A DNA stretch of 64,000 nucleotides from DATJPR01 sp963843525 (GTDB lineage Bacteria; Bacteroidota; Ignavibacteria; UBA10030; UBA6906). Numbering within the stretch: the first letter of the stretch is position 1; every line of letters starts with the position of its first letter. The stretch covers positions 62,001 to 126,000 of the forward strand of contig CAWJKM010000005.1 of assembly GCA_963843525.1 (NCBI GenBank), given 5' to 3'. The position numbers were made by a program, and so were the translations under genes. Positions 53,936-62,542 of the stretch are shown piece by piece. The notes under the pieces were generated by a model. It did not search any database. It was given only the letters and a program-made list of their open reading frames with translations, and was not told where the DNA came from.

Positions 53936-54493
53936 GTGAGCTCACTCACAGACATTGAATTGATGGAGGAGGTGCGGGATGGCGACATACGCCAGCTTTC
54001 CCACCTCTTTGACAGACATCACCTCAAGCTCTACAACTTCTACCTCCGTTTGACGAGCAAACGCCACGTGAGCGAAGACCTGGTGCAAGAAGTGTTCTTT
54101 CGGATATTAAAGTACCGGCACACGTTCCGCGGGAATGGCGAATTCACGACATGGATGTATCACCTTGCACGGAACGTTCACAGGGATCATTACAGAAAAT
54201 GGAACCACGAGTCGGAGATGAGTAACGAACAGGAACATATTTCAACGGAAGAACCGCTCCCCCAGGAACAACTGGAACAGCGACAGGACCAGGAGTTGCT
54301 GCAGGAAGCTCTTGCACGGTTGCCAATCGAGAAGAAGGAAATCCTCATCTTGAGCCGGTACCAGGGTTTGCGGTATGGAGTCATTGCAGAGCTTCTCGGA
54401 TGTTCCGAGGAAGCAGTGAAGGTGCGCGTGCACAGGGCCATGAACGAATTGCGGACGATATTCTTTCAGCTTTCGGGGGAAGAGAACCGATGA
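53936..54493 (+). CDS. ECF-type RNA polymerase sigma factor
   Basis: A 185-residue sigma-70 family protein with region 2 (LFDRHHLKLYNFYLRLTSKRH, EDLVQEVFFRILKY, TWMYHLARNVHRDHYRK) and region 4 (LARLPIEKKEILILSRYQGL, IAELLGCSEEAVKVRVHRAM). The GTG at 53936 is preferred because AAAGG lies five bases upstream; a TTG at 53921 adds five residues. It overlaps the anti-sigma gene by ATGA, and the two DUF4097 genes downstream are probable cotranscribed effectors. Envelope stress is the usual trigger in this arrangement. Confidence 0.93.
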   Translation: MSSLTDIELMEEVRDGDIRQLSHLFDRHHLKLYNFYLRLTSKRHVSEDLVQEVFFRILKYRHTFRGNGEFTTWMYHLARNVHRDHYRKWNHESEMSNEQEHISTEEPLPQEQLEQRQDQELLQEALARLPIEKKEILILSRYQGLRYGVIAELLGCSEEAVKVRVHRAMNELRTIFFQLSGEENR

Positions 54494-55302
54494 GTGATCC
54501 CCATGTTGTGGAACATTTGCTCGCCTACCTGAGCGGCAATCTGGATGAGGCGACATCACGCGTCGTAAGCGAACATCTCCTCACGTGCGACGAATGCCGG
54601 AAGGAATACGAAACGGTGAGCAGGTTCTGGAATGAACTCGGCCGCTTGCCCGAGGAATCTCCCGCCCCGTCGCTTGAAAAGTCCTTCCGGGATAAGTTGA
54701 GAGGATATGAGGAGGGAATCCTGCAGGCAGGACGGAAACCGGAGCATGTGCGCGGGGAGGGATTCCTTGACGGCTTCCGGATTGCCCGGCCCGTTTTTCA
54801 GCTGATGGCTGCCGCCTTCATGATCTTCATCGGATTTGTGGCAGGCTACTACATCGACGGAAGGGGCAACAACGCTCAGGATATGGCACAGCTCCACGAT
54901 GAGGTGCGGGGGCTGAGCAACCTCCTGACGGTCTCCCTCCTGCATCAGGAATCGGCGAGCGAGCGGCTCAAAGGGGTTAGCTGGAGCTACAAACTCGTTG
55001 GACGCGATCCTGGTATCGATGCGGCGCTCGTCAATACGATGCAACATGATCGCAATGTCAACGTCCGCCTTGCGGCACTGGATGCGCTCTCGCGGGATGT
55101 CCACGACCCCGTCGTTCGTCGCGAGATCATCCATGCTCTCCCCGGACAAACCTCGCCCCTGATGCAGATCGCGCTTGTGGATATTCTGGTACAGATCGAC
55201 GACAGAGAGGCGCGCGACGTGCTGCAACAGGTTTTGAAAAAGGCCGATCTCCATCCGGAGGTTCGGAAACGAATCATCCAGGGTCTTGAACATACGCTCT
55301 GA
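54490..55302 (+). CDS. Membrane anti-sigma factor with HEAT-like repeats
   Basis: A 270-residue protein. The cytosolic N-terminus has the zf-HC2 anti-sigma motif (VSEHLLTCDECRKEYETV), followed by one helix (FQLMAAAFMIFIGFVAGYYID, about residues 100-120) and a periplasmic part with a short coiled stretch (MAQLHDEVRGLSNLLTVSLL) and HEAT-like repeats (NVNVRLAALDALSRDVHDPVVR, PLMQIALVDILVQIDDREAR). The helix repeats are an unusual sensor end for an anti-sigma factor and could bind a protein partner. The start overlaps the sigma stop. Confidence 0.88.
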   Translation: MSDPHVVEHLLAYLSGNLDEATSRVVSEHLLTCDECRKEYETVSRFWNELGRLPEESPAPSLEKSFRDKLRGYEEGILQAGRKPEHVRGEGFLDGFRIARPVFQLMAAAFMIFIGFVAGYYIDGRGNNAQDMAQLHDEVRGLSNLLTVSLLHQESASERLKGVSWSYKLVGRDPGIDAALVNTMQHDRNVNVRLAALDALSRDVHDPVVRREIIHALPGQTSPLMQIALVDILVQIDDREARDVLQQVLKKADLHPEVRKRIIQGLEHTL

Positions 55303-55315
55303 AAGAGGAGGACGC

Positions 55316-56176
55316 ATGGTAATGAAAACACTCTTCATCATCCTGACGGCATCACTCTTCATTGGCAGCGGGCCAATGCGGTCCGGGGTGTCGGAAAAGG
55401 AAGACATCAGCAAAACGCTGCAGTTCCCCCCGGGGGGTCCGACGAAACAGATTTTCGTCGACAATATCAGCGGATCGATCGATGTCGTCGGATACGACGG
55501 GGACGACGTTCAGCTCGTCGCACACAGGACGTCCTTTGGCGATACCCCGGACAAGCTGAGAGAGTCCAAACAAAAAATCACGCTCGATATCAAAGAAGAG
55601 CCGGGACGGATCATTGTGTATGTCAATACGCCCTGGCGTTGTCGCGATGGCTCCGTTTCGTATCGTGACAGAGAAGATTATGGATTTGACGCCGATTTTG
55701 ATTTTGAGCTCAAGGTTCCTGCGCACTCTGACTTCTCGTTGAAGACCGTCAATAAGGGCGCGATCACCGTTCAAAACATGCATGGCGCCTTTGATGTGCA
55801 CAACGTGAACGGGGGAATCAATATGTCCCGCATTGACGGAGCCGGGATCGTCCGGACGGTCAACGGGGGTGTGCATGTGGACTTCAGCAAGAATCCGCTC
55901 TCCCCATGTGCATTTACCACGGTGAATGGAACCATAGAGGTCAAAGTTCCCGACGAGCTCGCCGCCGATCTGAAGCTCAAAACGTTTAACGGCGAAGTGT
56001 ACAGCGATTTCGAAGTGAGCGGACTTCCGCGTCAGGCGGCCGTCGCGGAGAGAGTCGGGCGGCGGACGGTCTATCGGGGTGATGAGTTCTTCTCCGTGCG
56101 CGTAGGCAGGGGCGGACCGGAATTGAAGTTTGAAACTCTTAATGGCGATATTCGCATCCTCAGAACACACTCATAA
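55316..56176 (+). CDS. DUF4097 family exported protein (first of two)
   Basis: A 286-residue exported beta-helix-like protein. After a signal peptide, repeats such as DNISGSIDVVGYDGDDV, KTVNKGAITVQNMHGAFDVHNVNGG, TVNGGVHVDFS, TTVNGTIEVKVP and KTFNGEVYSDFEV show the DUF4097 pattern (alternating NG-turns). AGAGGAGGA precedes the ATG at 55316. It directly follows the anti-sigma gene (13-base gap) and precedes a paralogue, suggesting that both belong to the sigma module; the family is thought to be envelope-linked but has no established activity. Confidence 0.88.
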   Translation: MVMKTLFIILTASLFIGSGPMRSGVSEKEDISKTLQFPPGGPTKQIFVDNISGSIDVVGYDGDDVQLVAHRTSFGDTPDKLRESKQKITLDIKEEPGRIIVYVNTPWRCRDGSVSYRDREDYGFDADFDFELKVPAHSDFSLKTVNKGAITVQNMHGAFDVHNVNGGINMSRIDGAGIVRTVNGGVHVDFSKNPLSPCAFTTVNGTIEVKVPDELAADLKLKTFNGEVYSDFEVSGLPRQAAVAERVGRRTVYRGDEFFSVRVGRGGPELKFETLNGDIRILRTHS

Positions 56177-56191
56177 GATCGAGAGAAGACC

Positions 56192-57022
56192 ATGACAATC
56201 AAGATGATGAAGCGATGCCTGGCGGGTCTCGCCTTCGTGTTTTCCGGTGTTGCCGCCGGCCAGCCCACAGTCGAAAAAATACCGATTCCTCTCACCGACC
56301 CCAATCGCCCGGTGTTCTTGAAGGTCGAACTCGTTTCTGGAGGGATCACCGTGAAAGGGTATTCCGGTAAGGAAGTGATCGTTGAAGCGACCACGGCACG
56401 TGATGAAGAAGAGCAACCCAAGGACAAGAAGGCGGGGACGATGAAACTGATTCCTAATACCAGCATGGGGCTGACTGCCGAGGAAGAGGACAACACAGTG
56501 ACCGTCGGTACCGGGCTGAGAGGGATCTCCCACCAGGTCGATCTCGTGATTCAGGTTCCGACGGCCTGCTCAATGAAGCTAAGCACCGTAAACGACGGCG
56601 ATATCGAGGTGGACAACGTGACCGGCGACCTTGAAGTCAATAACACGAACGGCTCGATTGCGCTGAAGCAGATTGCCGGTTCTGCGGTCGCCCAGACGGT
56701 GAACGGTGAGGTCCTGGTGGTGTTCACCAGAGTGAATGCCGACAAAGCGATGTCGTTCAGTTCTCTCAACGGAGATATCGACGTTACCTTCCCTGCCTCC
56801 CTGAAGGCGACAGTACAGCTGAAATCGGAGCAGGGAGAAATCTACAGCGATTTCGACGTCCAGATGCAGACAACGGCGGCGCGTGTCGACAAAAACGAAA
56901 AAGGCAAAGGGAAGTATCACGTTACCATCGAGAAAGTCATGCGGGGAACAATCAACGGGGGCGGTCAGGAGATGCAGTTCAACAACTTTAACGGAAGCAT
57001 TTACATTCGAAAAGGGAGCTGA
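56192..57022 (+). CDS. DUF4097 family exported protein (second of two)
   Basis: A 276-residue paralogue of the preceding gene. The signal peptide (CLAGLAFVFSGVAAGQ) is followed by VELVSGGITVKGYSGKEVIVEA and NG-turn repeats (TVNDGDIEVDNVTGDLEVNNTNG, QTVNGEVLVVF, SLNGDIDVTFP). It starts 15 bases after the first copy and ends with a terminator about 65 bases downstream, closing the ECF sigma operon. Confidence 0.88.
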   Translation: MTIKMMKRCLAGLAFVFSGVAAGQPTVEKIPIPLTDPNRPVFLKVELVSGGITVKGYSGKEVIVEATTARDEEEQPKDKKAGTMKLIPNTSMGLTAEEEDNTVTVGTGLRGISHQVDLVIQVPTACSMKLSTVNDGDIEVDNVTGDLEVNNTNGSIALKQIAGSAVAQTVNGEVLVVFTRVNADKAMSFSSLNGDIDVTFPASLKATVQLKSEQGEIYSDFDVQMQTTAARVDKNEKGKGKYHVTIEKVMRGTINGGGQEMQFNNFNGSIYIRKGS

Positions 57023-57087
57023 GAACCGACTCGCGGGCCGAACGATAGCATCGGAATCCGCACCAGCGTACGCAAGATAACCGGAAC

Positions 57088-57131
57088 AAGCCGTCGTAAG
57101 CAGCCCGTAGGGCCTCTATGACGGCTTTTTT
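57088..57131 (+). terminator. Terminator of the ECF sigma / DUF4097 operon
   Basis: AAGCCGTC (57088-57095) pairs with GACGGCTT (57120-57127), with an inner GC-rich helix, followed by a run of T to 57131. Confidence 0.88.
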
Positions 57132-57263
57132 GTTCGGACCGCAGTGTAAACCATGGACGCATCAAGCGTAGCATGGATGCTCACCAGTCCGCGTTTGCCG
57201 TTCTTTCTGGCCCCCAGTCTGACAAGAGGTTAGGGGGAAGGCGGCGGTGCGACGAGAAAGGGA

Positions 57264-57292
57264 TTGACAACCCCGAATCTAGGCCGTATATT
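57264..57292 (+). promoter_or_regulatory. Strong sigma70-like promoter upstream of the PhyH gene
   Basis: Consensus TTGACA (57264-57269), 17-base spacer, TATATT (57287-57292). Transcription should start near 57299, giving an untranslated leader of about 310 bases before the ATG at 57609. Confidence 0.7.
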
Positions 57293-57608
57293 TTCACCAA
57301 GGACCGATACGCTTGGTGGCTTTCCCGATTATTGTGTCGTCTCACGCCCCCCGGGTGAGACGAGCCGCGTCCTCAATAGGACGGGCCGCCGCTCTGGACC
57401 CTCTTCCAGTTCCTCTATTTGTAGAGCCCACCACGACGACCATGTTGGCGCAAGCCGCTCAGGCTCAGCGACTCTCTTTCGACCGGTTTGAACTCTGGCG
57501 CGAAGGCAGACTTCCGCCCGAGACACCCCCGCTGCCTGACAGCGATGAGGGGAGCAACACAGCCGGTGCGAACCATGTTGGAGTTTTCCCAATGCGGAGG
57601 ACCTATCC

Positions 57609-58430
57609 ATGGAAACGATGACCAGCGATCTTGCGAAGCCTTACCACGTTGATGCGGAGCTGTCTGCAAGGTATCGGCACGACGGACATATCCTTTTCCG
57701 AGGTGTAGCCACTCCGGAAGAGATTGACTATTACCGTCCACTCATCACCGGTCTTGTCGACGCGCTCGCGAAAATCCGGCAGGTACGGATGGCGATGGAT
57801 GTTACCAGACCGCTGTTTGCGCAAGTAACAAACATCTGGCAGAAAAGCGGAGAAATCGAAGAGTTCGTCTTTGGGAGACGATTTGCAAGCATTGCCGCCG
57901 CTCTCATGGGCGTGAGGGGTGTGCGGCTTTATCATGACGAGGCACAGATGAAGGAGCCGGGTGGTTATCCGACGCCGTGGCATAAGGATCACTACAACTG
58001 GCCATTGGGAACGCACCACACCATCAAAATGTGGCTCGCGCTCTCAGACATTCGTGCGGAAATGGGCGCGGCGCGATTCGCGACCGGCACCCATCGTGCG
58101 GGACAGTTTCCCGAAGTTCTTCCCTCCTATGAGTATGACCAACTTTTCGAACGCATTATCCGCACCCACAAAGTGCCAATTGTGACTTACCCGATGAGGG
58201 CGGGAGATGCGTTGTTCTTTTCAGGGGAGATTCTGCACTCTGCCCTGGCCAACACCAGCAGCGATCGACGGGAAACGCTGGCAATCATCTATTTCGAAGA
58301 CGGGACGCGTGTCATTGAGCCGAATCGCGAGAACCGAAGGCTGGATATGGAAGAATTTCTGCCGAGCCTGAAGCCGGGCGATCTGGCGGCGAGCCCGCTC
58401 AATCCGGTCCTCTATTCGTCCGGCAGCTAG
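57609..58430 (+). CDS. Phytanoyl-CoA dioxygenase (PhyH) family protein
   Basis: A 273-residue Fe(II)/2-oxoglutarate-dependent dioxygenase. The facial triad is visible: HxD in PWHKDHYNWPLG, the distal His in FFSGEILHSALANT, and the 2-oxoglutarate-binding Arg in SDRRETLAIIYF. MWLALSDIRAEMGAARFATG between them is typical of PhyH. Substrate is unknown; bacterial relatives hydroxylate lipids or secondary metabolites. GGAGGACC precedes the start. It is monocistronic, with an unusually long leader. Confidence 0.9.
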   Translation: METMTSDLAKPYHVDAELSARYRHDGHILFRGVATPEEIDYYRPLITGLVDALAKIRQVRMAMDVTRPLFAQVTNIWQKSGEIEEFVFGRRFASIAAALMGVRGVRLYHDEAQMKEPGGYPTPWHKDHYNWPLGTHHTIKMWLALSDIRAEMGAARFATGTHRAGQFPEVLPSYEYDQLFERIIRTHKVPIVTYPMRAGDALFFSGEILHSALANTSSDRRETLAIIYFEDGTRVIEPNRENRRLDMEEFLPSLKPGDLAASPLNPVLYSSGS

Positions 58431-58805
58431 ATTCACACTGAAAGAATCTGGAGGATCGCTCGCGAGGCTCAAGCGTCAGCCTCACCCGTCAGACCTATGA
58501 GCCCGCCGACGCCCCCCACCTAACCCTCCGTGGGCGTCGAGGCGAACGATTCCTGCGTCATCCTTCCCTTTTCCAGAGCAGTTCCGGGAAGCGCCCGGGA
58601 AGTTGACTAACCTGCTCGAAGCTCTTGCACCTCATTCCTGATCCGTGTAGCTTGATTTCACTTTTGCCATGACCTCGTCTGCAGGGAGTACCCTGCTTGC
58701 TCGTTTCGCGAGGCTTCAATTGTCCATTCCCGTGCCAGAGGCTCCTCATACCAAAGGAATGTTGAGCTGCTCTGATGGAAGGATGAATACTTTTTTGGAG
58801 GATTT
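58431..58805. other. Intergenic region upstream of the M3 peptidase
   Basis: A gap of 375 bases between two plus-strand genes. A seven-base inverted repeat (GACGCCC 58508-58514, GGGCGTC 58532-58538) may mark the end of the PhyH transcript but has no T tract. The M3 gene has GGAGG at 58797-58801. No clear promoter or coding region was found. Confidence 0.45.
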
Positions 58806-61019
58806 ATGAGGAAGAGATTCACAGGTGGATTGATGCTCATCATGTTTACTGGCATGTGGCTGGCGTACGCAGGCGGGTTTCACAACAACGCGACTATCCA
58901 TAACCCCAGATTCCTTACCATGAACGGAAATCCAACAACCGCTTCAGGCCAACAAGCCGCCCCCACGGACAGTTTCACCAGTGCAAATCCTTTTGCTGCG
59001 CCGAGCGGACTCCTGTATCAGGCTCCCCCTTTTGATCGGATCCATGATTCCGATTACCAGCCGGCGCTGGAAGAAGGTATGCGGCTGCAGATTGGGGAAA
59101 TCGAAACAATTGCAGACGATCCTGCACCACCGACGTTCGACAACACGATCGTTGCGATGGAGCGTTCAGGAGCGCTTCTGACGCGTGTCAACAAAGTCTT
59201 CTCTGCCATCGTCCTCGCAAACACCGACGACGCGCTCCAGAAAGTGCAGCGAGAGGAAGCGCCCCGACTGGCCGCTCATAGCGACGCCATTCACCTCAAT
59301 GAACGGCTGTTCCACCGTATCAAGTCGGTATACGACTCGCGGGAGACTCTCCACCTCAGCCCCATCCAGAGGTTTCTCGTCGAGCGTTACTACAGGGATT
59401 TCGTCCGTGCCGGAGCGCTCCTTTCCGAAGGAGACAAGAAGAGACTCCGGGAGCTTAATCAAGAGGAGTCAAAGCTGGTCACAAACTTTCAAAATCATCT
59501 TCTCGCGGCAACAAAAGCGGGCGGCCTCGTGATTGACGACAGGAAGGAGCTCGAAGGTCTCAGTGAAGCCGACATCTCGGCAGCGGCCGAAGCGGCCCAT
59601 CAGCGCGGCCTCGACGGCAAGTGGGTGCTTGCACTCCAGAATACCACTCAGCAGCCGGCACAAGCTTCGTTACGCAACAGGACAGTCCGCGAGCGATTGT
59701 TCCTTGCCTCTGCGGAGCGTGCGGAAAAAGGCGACAGCAATGATACGCGTCAGAACATTCAGCGGCTGGCAGAGCTGCGCGTTGAGCGGGCAAATCTCCT
59801 CGGCTATCCGAATTTTGCCGCATACGTCATTGCCGACGACATGGCGAAAACACCGGCAGCTGCAACCAAGCTTCTGACGGATCTTGTTCCGGCCACGACG
59901 ACGAAGGCCCAGAGCGAGGCAGCGAAGATGCAGGGACTCATCGACCGGGAACAGGCGGGGTTCAAGATCAAAGCGTGGGACTGGCAATATTACGCGGAGA
60001 AGGTCCGGGCAGAGGAATATGCCCTCGACGACTCCCAGATCAAGCCATACTTTGAGCTGAATCGCGTGCTGGAGGATGGGGTTTTTTACGCCGCGAACCA
60101 ACTGTACGGGTTGACGTTCAAAGAACGCAAAGACATCCCCGTGTATGCCCCGGACGTTAGGGTGTTCGAAGTGTTCGACCACGACGGATCGTCGATAGCA
60201 CTCTGGTATTGCGACTACTATAAACGCGACAACAAAAGCGGCGGAGCGTGGGAGGATACCTTTGTGGATGGAACCGGATTGTTGCACACAAAGCCCGTGG
60301 TGTTCAACGTCACGAATTTCCCGAAACCGGGAGCCGGTCAACCTACCCTATTGACGTATGATAATGTTACCGCGATGTTTCACGAGTTCGGGCATGCACT
60401 CCACGCCATGCTGACGCACGTGGAATACCCGAGGCTTGCCGGTACCAACGTGCCGACGGATTTCGTGGAGTTTCCGTCGCAGTTCAACGAGCACTGGGCG
60501 CTCTATCCGTCGATCCTGAAGCATTACGCCAGGAATTATCAGACGGGCGAACCGATGCCGCCGGAGCTGGTGGCAAAACTCATGAAGGCGAAAACCTTCA
60601 ACCAGGGATTTGCGACGATGGAGTATCTCGAAGCTGCTCTGCTCGACATGGCGTGGCATACGCTCGGCAAGGGAGCTCATCCGGGAAACGTCGACACATT
60701 CGAAGTCCATGCTCTCAAGGAGTTCCAGGTATACATGCCAGTCATACCGCCGCGCTACCGATCGACCTATTTTGCGCACATCTGGAGCAGCGGTTATGCC
60801 GCAGGTTACTTCGCCTACATGTGGAGCGAAGTGTTGGACGATGATGCTTTCGCCTGGTTCACGGAGCACGGCGGGTTGACGCGTGCGAACGGCCAGCGGT
60901 TTCGCGACATGATACTCTCGCGGGGCGGGACTGAAGACGCGGGTGCGATGTATCGCGCCTTCCGTGGCCGCGACCCAAATGTGAAGGCCTTGCTGGAAGA
61001 GCGCGGGTTGACGGAGTGA
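58806..61019 (+). CDS. dcp: M3 family peptidyl-dipeptidase (Dcp-like), exported
   Basis: A 737-residue zinc metallopeptidase cleaving dipeptides from peptide C-termini. An N-terminal signal (LMLIMFTGMWLAYAGG) places it in the periplasm. The M3 motif HEFGHALHAMLTHVEYP (HExxH) is followed by GTNVPTDFVEFPSQFNEHW with the third ligand region, and then YFAHIWSSGYAAGYFAYMWSEVLDDDAF, all conserved in Dcp/oligopeptidase A. GGAGG precedes the ATG. High-confidence family call. Confidence 0.95.
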   Translation: MRKRFTGGLMLIMFTGMWLAYAGGFHNNATIHNPRFLTMNGNPTTASGQQAAPTDSFTSANPFAAPSGLLYQAPPFDRIHDSDYQPALEEGMRLQIGEIETIADDPAPPTFDNTIVAMERSGALLTRVNKVFSAIVLANTDDALQKVQREEAPRLAAHSDAIHLNERLFHRIKSVYDSRETLHLSPIQRFLVERYYRDFVRAGALLSEGDKKRLRELNQEESKLVTNFQNHLLAATKAGGLVIDDRKELEGLSEADISAAAEAAHQRGLDGKWVLALQNTTQQPAQASLRNRTVRERLFLASAERAEKGDSNDTRQNIQRLAELRVERANLLGYPNFAAYVIADDMAKTPAAATKLLTDLVPATTTKAQSEAAKMQGLIDREQAGFKIKAWDWQYYAEKVRAEEYALDDSQIKPYFELNRVLEDGVFYAANQLYGLTFKERKDIPVYAPDVRVFEVFDHDGSSIALWYCDYYKRDNKSGGAWEDTFVDGTGLLHTKPVVFNVTNFPKPGAGQPTLLTYDNVTAMFHEFGHALHAMLTHVEYPRLAGTNVPTDFVEFPSQFNEHWALYPSILKHYARNYQTGEPMPPELVAKLMKAKTFNQGFATMEYLEAALLDMAWHTLGKGAHPGNVDTFEVHALKEFQVYMPVIPPRYRSTYFAHIWSSGYAAGYFAYMWSEVLDDDAFAWFTEHGGLTRANGQRFRDMILSRGGTEDAGAMYRAFRGRDPNVKALLEERGLTE

Positions 61020-61052
61020 TGAGCACCGCAGAACGGCCGCGGGGGGGGAAGA

Positions 61053-61170
61053 GTAAGAAGTAAGAAGTAGGAAGTAGGAAGTAGGAAGAAAGCGATGCTC
61101 CGTTTTCTTCCTACATCTTACGTCTTACTTCATACTCCCTACTTCCTACGTCTTACTTCATACTCCTTGC
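61053..61170. repeat. Inverted arrays of heptameric repeats between convergent genes
   Basis: Left arm: five heptads GTAAGAA, GTAAGAA, GTAGGAA, GTAGGAA, GTAGGAA then GAAAGC (61053-61093). Right arm, inverted: about nine pyrimidine heptads (61108-61170) such as TTCCTAC, GTCTTAC, TTCATAC, TCCCTAC, with a 28-base higher-order period. The arms can fold into a long imperfect hairpin that could end transcription from both sides. The heptad matches the array at 27510-27543. Confidence 0.75.
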
Positions 61171-61172
61171 GT

Positions 61173-62324
61173 TTATTGTCCGACGGTGAATTGTATCGCC
61201 GCCTCCGTCTCAGCCCACCGGAAGCTGATGACGCCCTCGTTGCCATGCGAGGTGATCCCGAAGGTAAACCGTTCTGCGGCGTCCGAGAGTCGACCGGTTT
61301 TCAGCGGAAGACGGGCGAGATCCTTGGATTGGTCGTAGTCCGTCCCCCATTGGCCGTGCTGACGATTGATGATCAATTGCCATTCATGCTGCGAGGGGAG
61401 AGTAAAGAGTGAGTATGTTCCCGGGGGTACGACGGTAGTGCCGAAGAGAAGTTCTTTGTCAGTCACAAGCTGCGTCGCTGCATTTGCGCCGGTACGCCAG
61501 ACTTCATTCCAGGGGACCACCCCGCCGAAAATCGTGCGTCCCCGTGCGGCAGGGCGACTGTAGTCGATACGCAGATGCGCTCCGTTCACCTCAGCGTTCA
61601 CCGTATCGCTCGGCGATAATACTCCCATCGGGGACCCGGACTTCTCTCGAGCGGCCCATTGGGCCGCCATCGCCTTCACATCAAGATGCTGAACACGCAC
61701 TGCCACGAATTTATCCGTCGTGGATGTCAGGTCCAGCTTCAGCAGCTCCCCATCGTTATCGACCATCGCGTAGAGCGGACCGAAATCATTGTCGGGGTTG
61801 ACCAGCTCGAGCATGCCTGACCCTTTCCCCTCGACCTTGTACATGAGCACCTGTCTCCCTGCGAGAACTCCGAATTCTCCCGCAGTTCCTTCATGGATGG
61901 CGTGGTAAAGCGCGTTGTCCCAGCCTGCGAAGAGATCGACGAAAAAGGGATACGGCTGACCCTTTGCCGCGACCGTGTTCACCCTGGTCACCGTGTCCTG
62001 CTTAAAGGTAACCCGGACGCTGTCGACTGTGTACACATAGTCACGTTCCCCGAACGTCGTCCCGCTCGCGTTGCGCATGGTAATATGGAAGCGATCCAGC
62101 TCCCCGTTCGGTCCAAATGATGCTTCGTACTCGCGGAGAGTCGTCCTGGGCGCCCGTACGACGCTTGTCCCTTTCAACGCATGGGCGTCCGCGGTGAATT
62201 GTTCCACGGCGATGGTATCGCGACCGAGGGTTGTAACGAAATAGCCGGTTCTCGTGGTCTGGGCGGTCGTAGCAACCCATCCGCAAACAGCGAGGAGCGT
62301 GAATAGGAGGCCGTATTTCTTCAT
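61173..62324 (-). CDS. DUF2911 domain protein, exported
   Basis: A 383-residue exported protein. A signal peptide (LLFTLLAVCGWVATTAQ) leads to a beta-rich N-terminal domain (GYFVTTLGRDTIAVEQFTAD) and a C-terminal DUF2911 domain with LRIDYSRPAARGRTIFGGVV, PWNEVWRTGANAATQL, VPPGTYSLFTLPSQHEWQLI and WGTDYDQSKDLARLPL, the family core. DUF2911 proteins are common in this bacterial group and have no known activity. Its stop nearly abuts the heptameric repeat array. Confidence 0.92.
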   Translation of the reverse strand: MKKYGLLFTLLAVCGWVATTAQTTRTGYFVTTLGRDTIAVEQFTADAHALKGTSVVRAPRTTLREYEASFGPNGELDRFHITMRNASGTTFGERDYVYTVDSVRVTFKQDTVTRVNTVAAKGQPYPFFVDLFAGWDNALYHAIHEGTAGEFGVLAGRQVLMYKVEGKGSGMLELVNPDNDFGPLYAMVDNDGELLKLDLTSTTDKFVAVRVQHLDVKAMAAQWAAREKSGSPMGVLSPSDTVNAEVNGAHLRIDYSRPAARGRTIFGGVVPWNEVWRTGANAATQLVTDKELLFGTTVVPPGTYSLFTLPSQHEWQLIINRQHGQWGTDYDQSKDLARLPLKTGRLSDAAERFTFGITSHGNEGVISFRWAETEAAIQFTVGQ

Positions 62325-62542
62325 TCATGAGCCTTTCGTGAAGGTACGAGGAGAACTCCGGTGAGGAGGGAGAAGGAATGCCACTATGAGAAAGAACAGC
62401 TCATTCGAGCTGGAAGTTTCAGGCAGTGGGAGCCTTAAGGAGTAACCGTGTCTGCTTCAGGCGTTCTGTCGGAACACTCATGACTAAACAGAAGTCGATC
62501 ACTCGAAGTTCACGCCAATGAATGAGTCGACGCTGCCGCAGG

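Larger units (their letters stand above)
57023..57608. other. Intergenic region with terminator, promoter and long structured leader
   Basis: 586 bases. It holds the terminator of the DUF4097 operon (57088-57131), a strong promoter (57264-57292), and then about 310 bases of leader up to the PhyH gene. The leader folds at least two firm hairpins: TCGTCTCAC (57337-57345) with GTGAGACGA (57355-57363), and CGTCCT (57368-57373) with AGGACG (57378-57383). Open frames in this stretch have no ribosome-binding site or homology. Confidence 0.6.

Noticed and set aside
57313..57621. Open frame in the PhyH leader
   Set aside because: No ribosome-binding site or recognisable domain, and it overlaps the PhyH start in another frame; leader hairpins explain the sequence better.
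58508..58538. GACGCCC/GGGCGTC hairpin as a terminator
   Set aside because: A 17-base loop and no T tract make it too weak to call.
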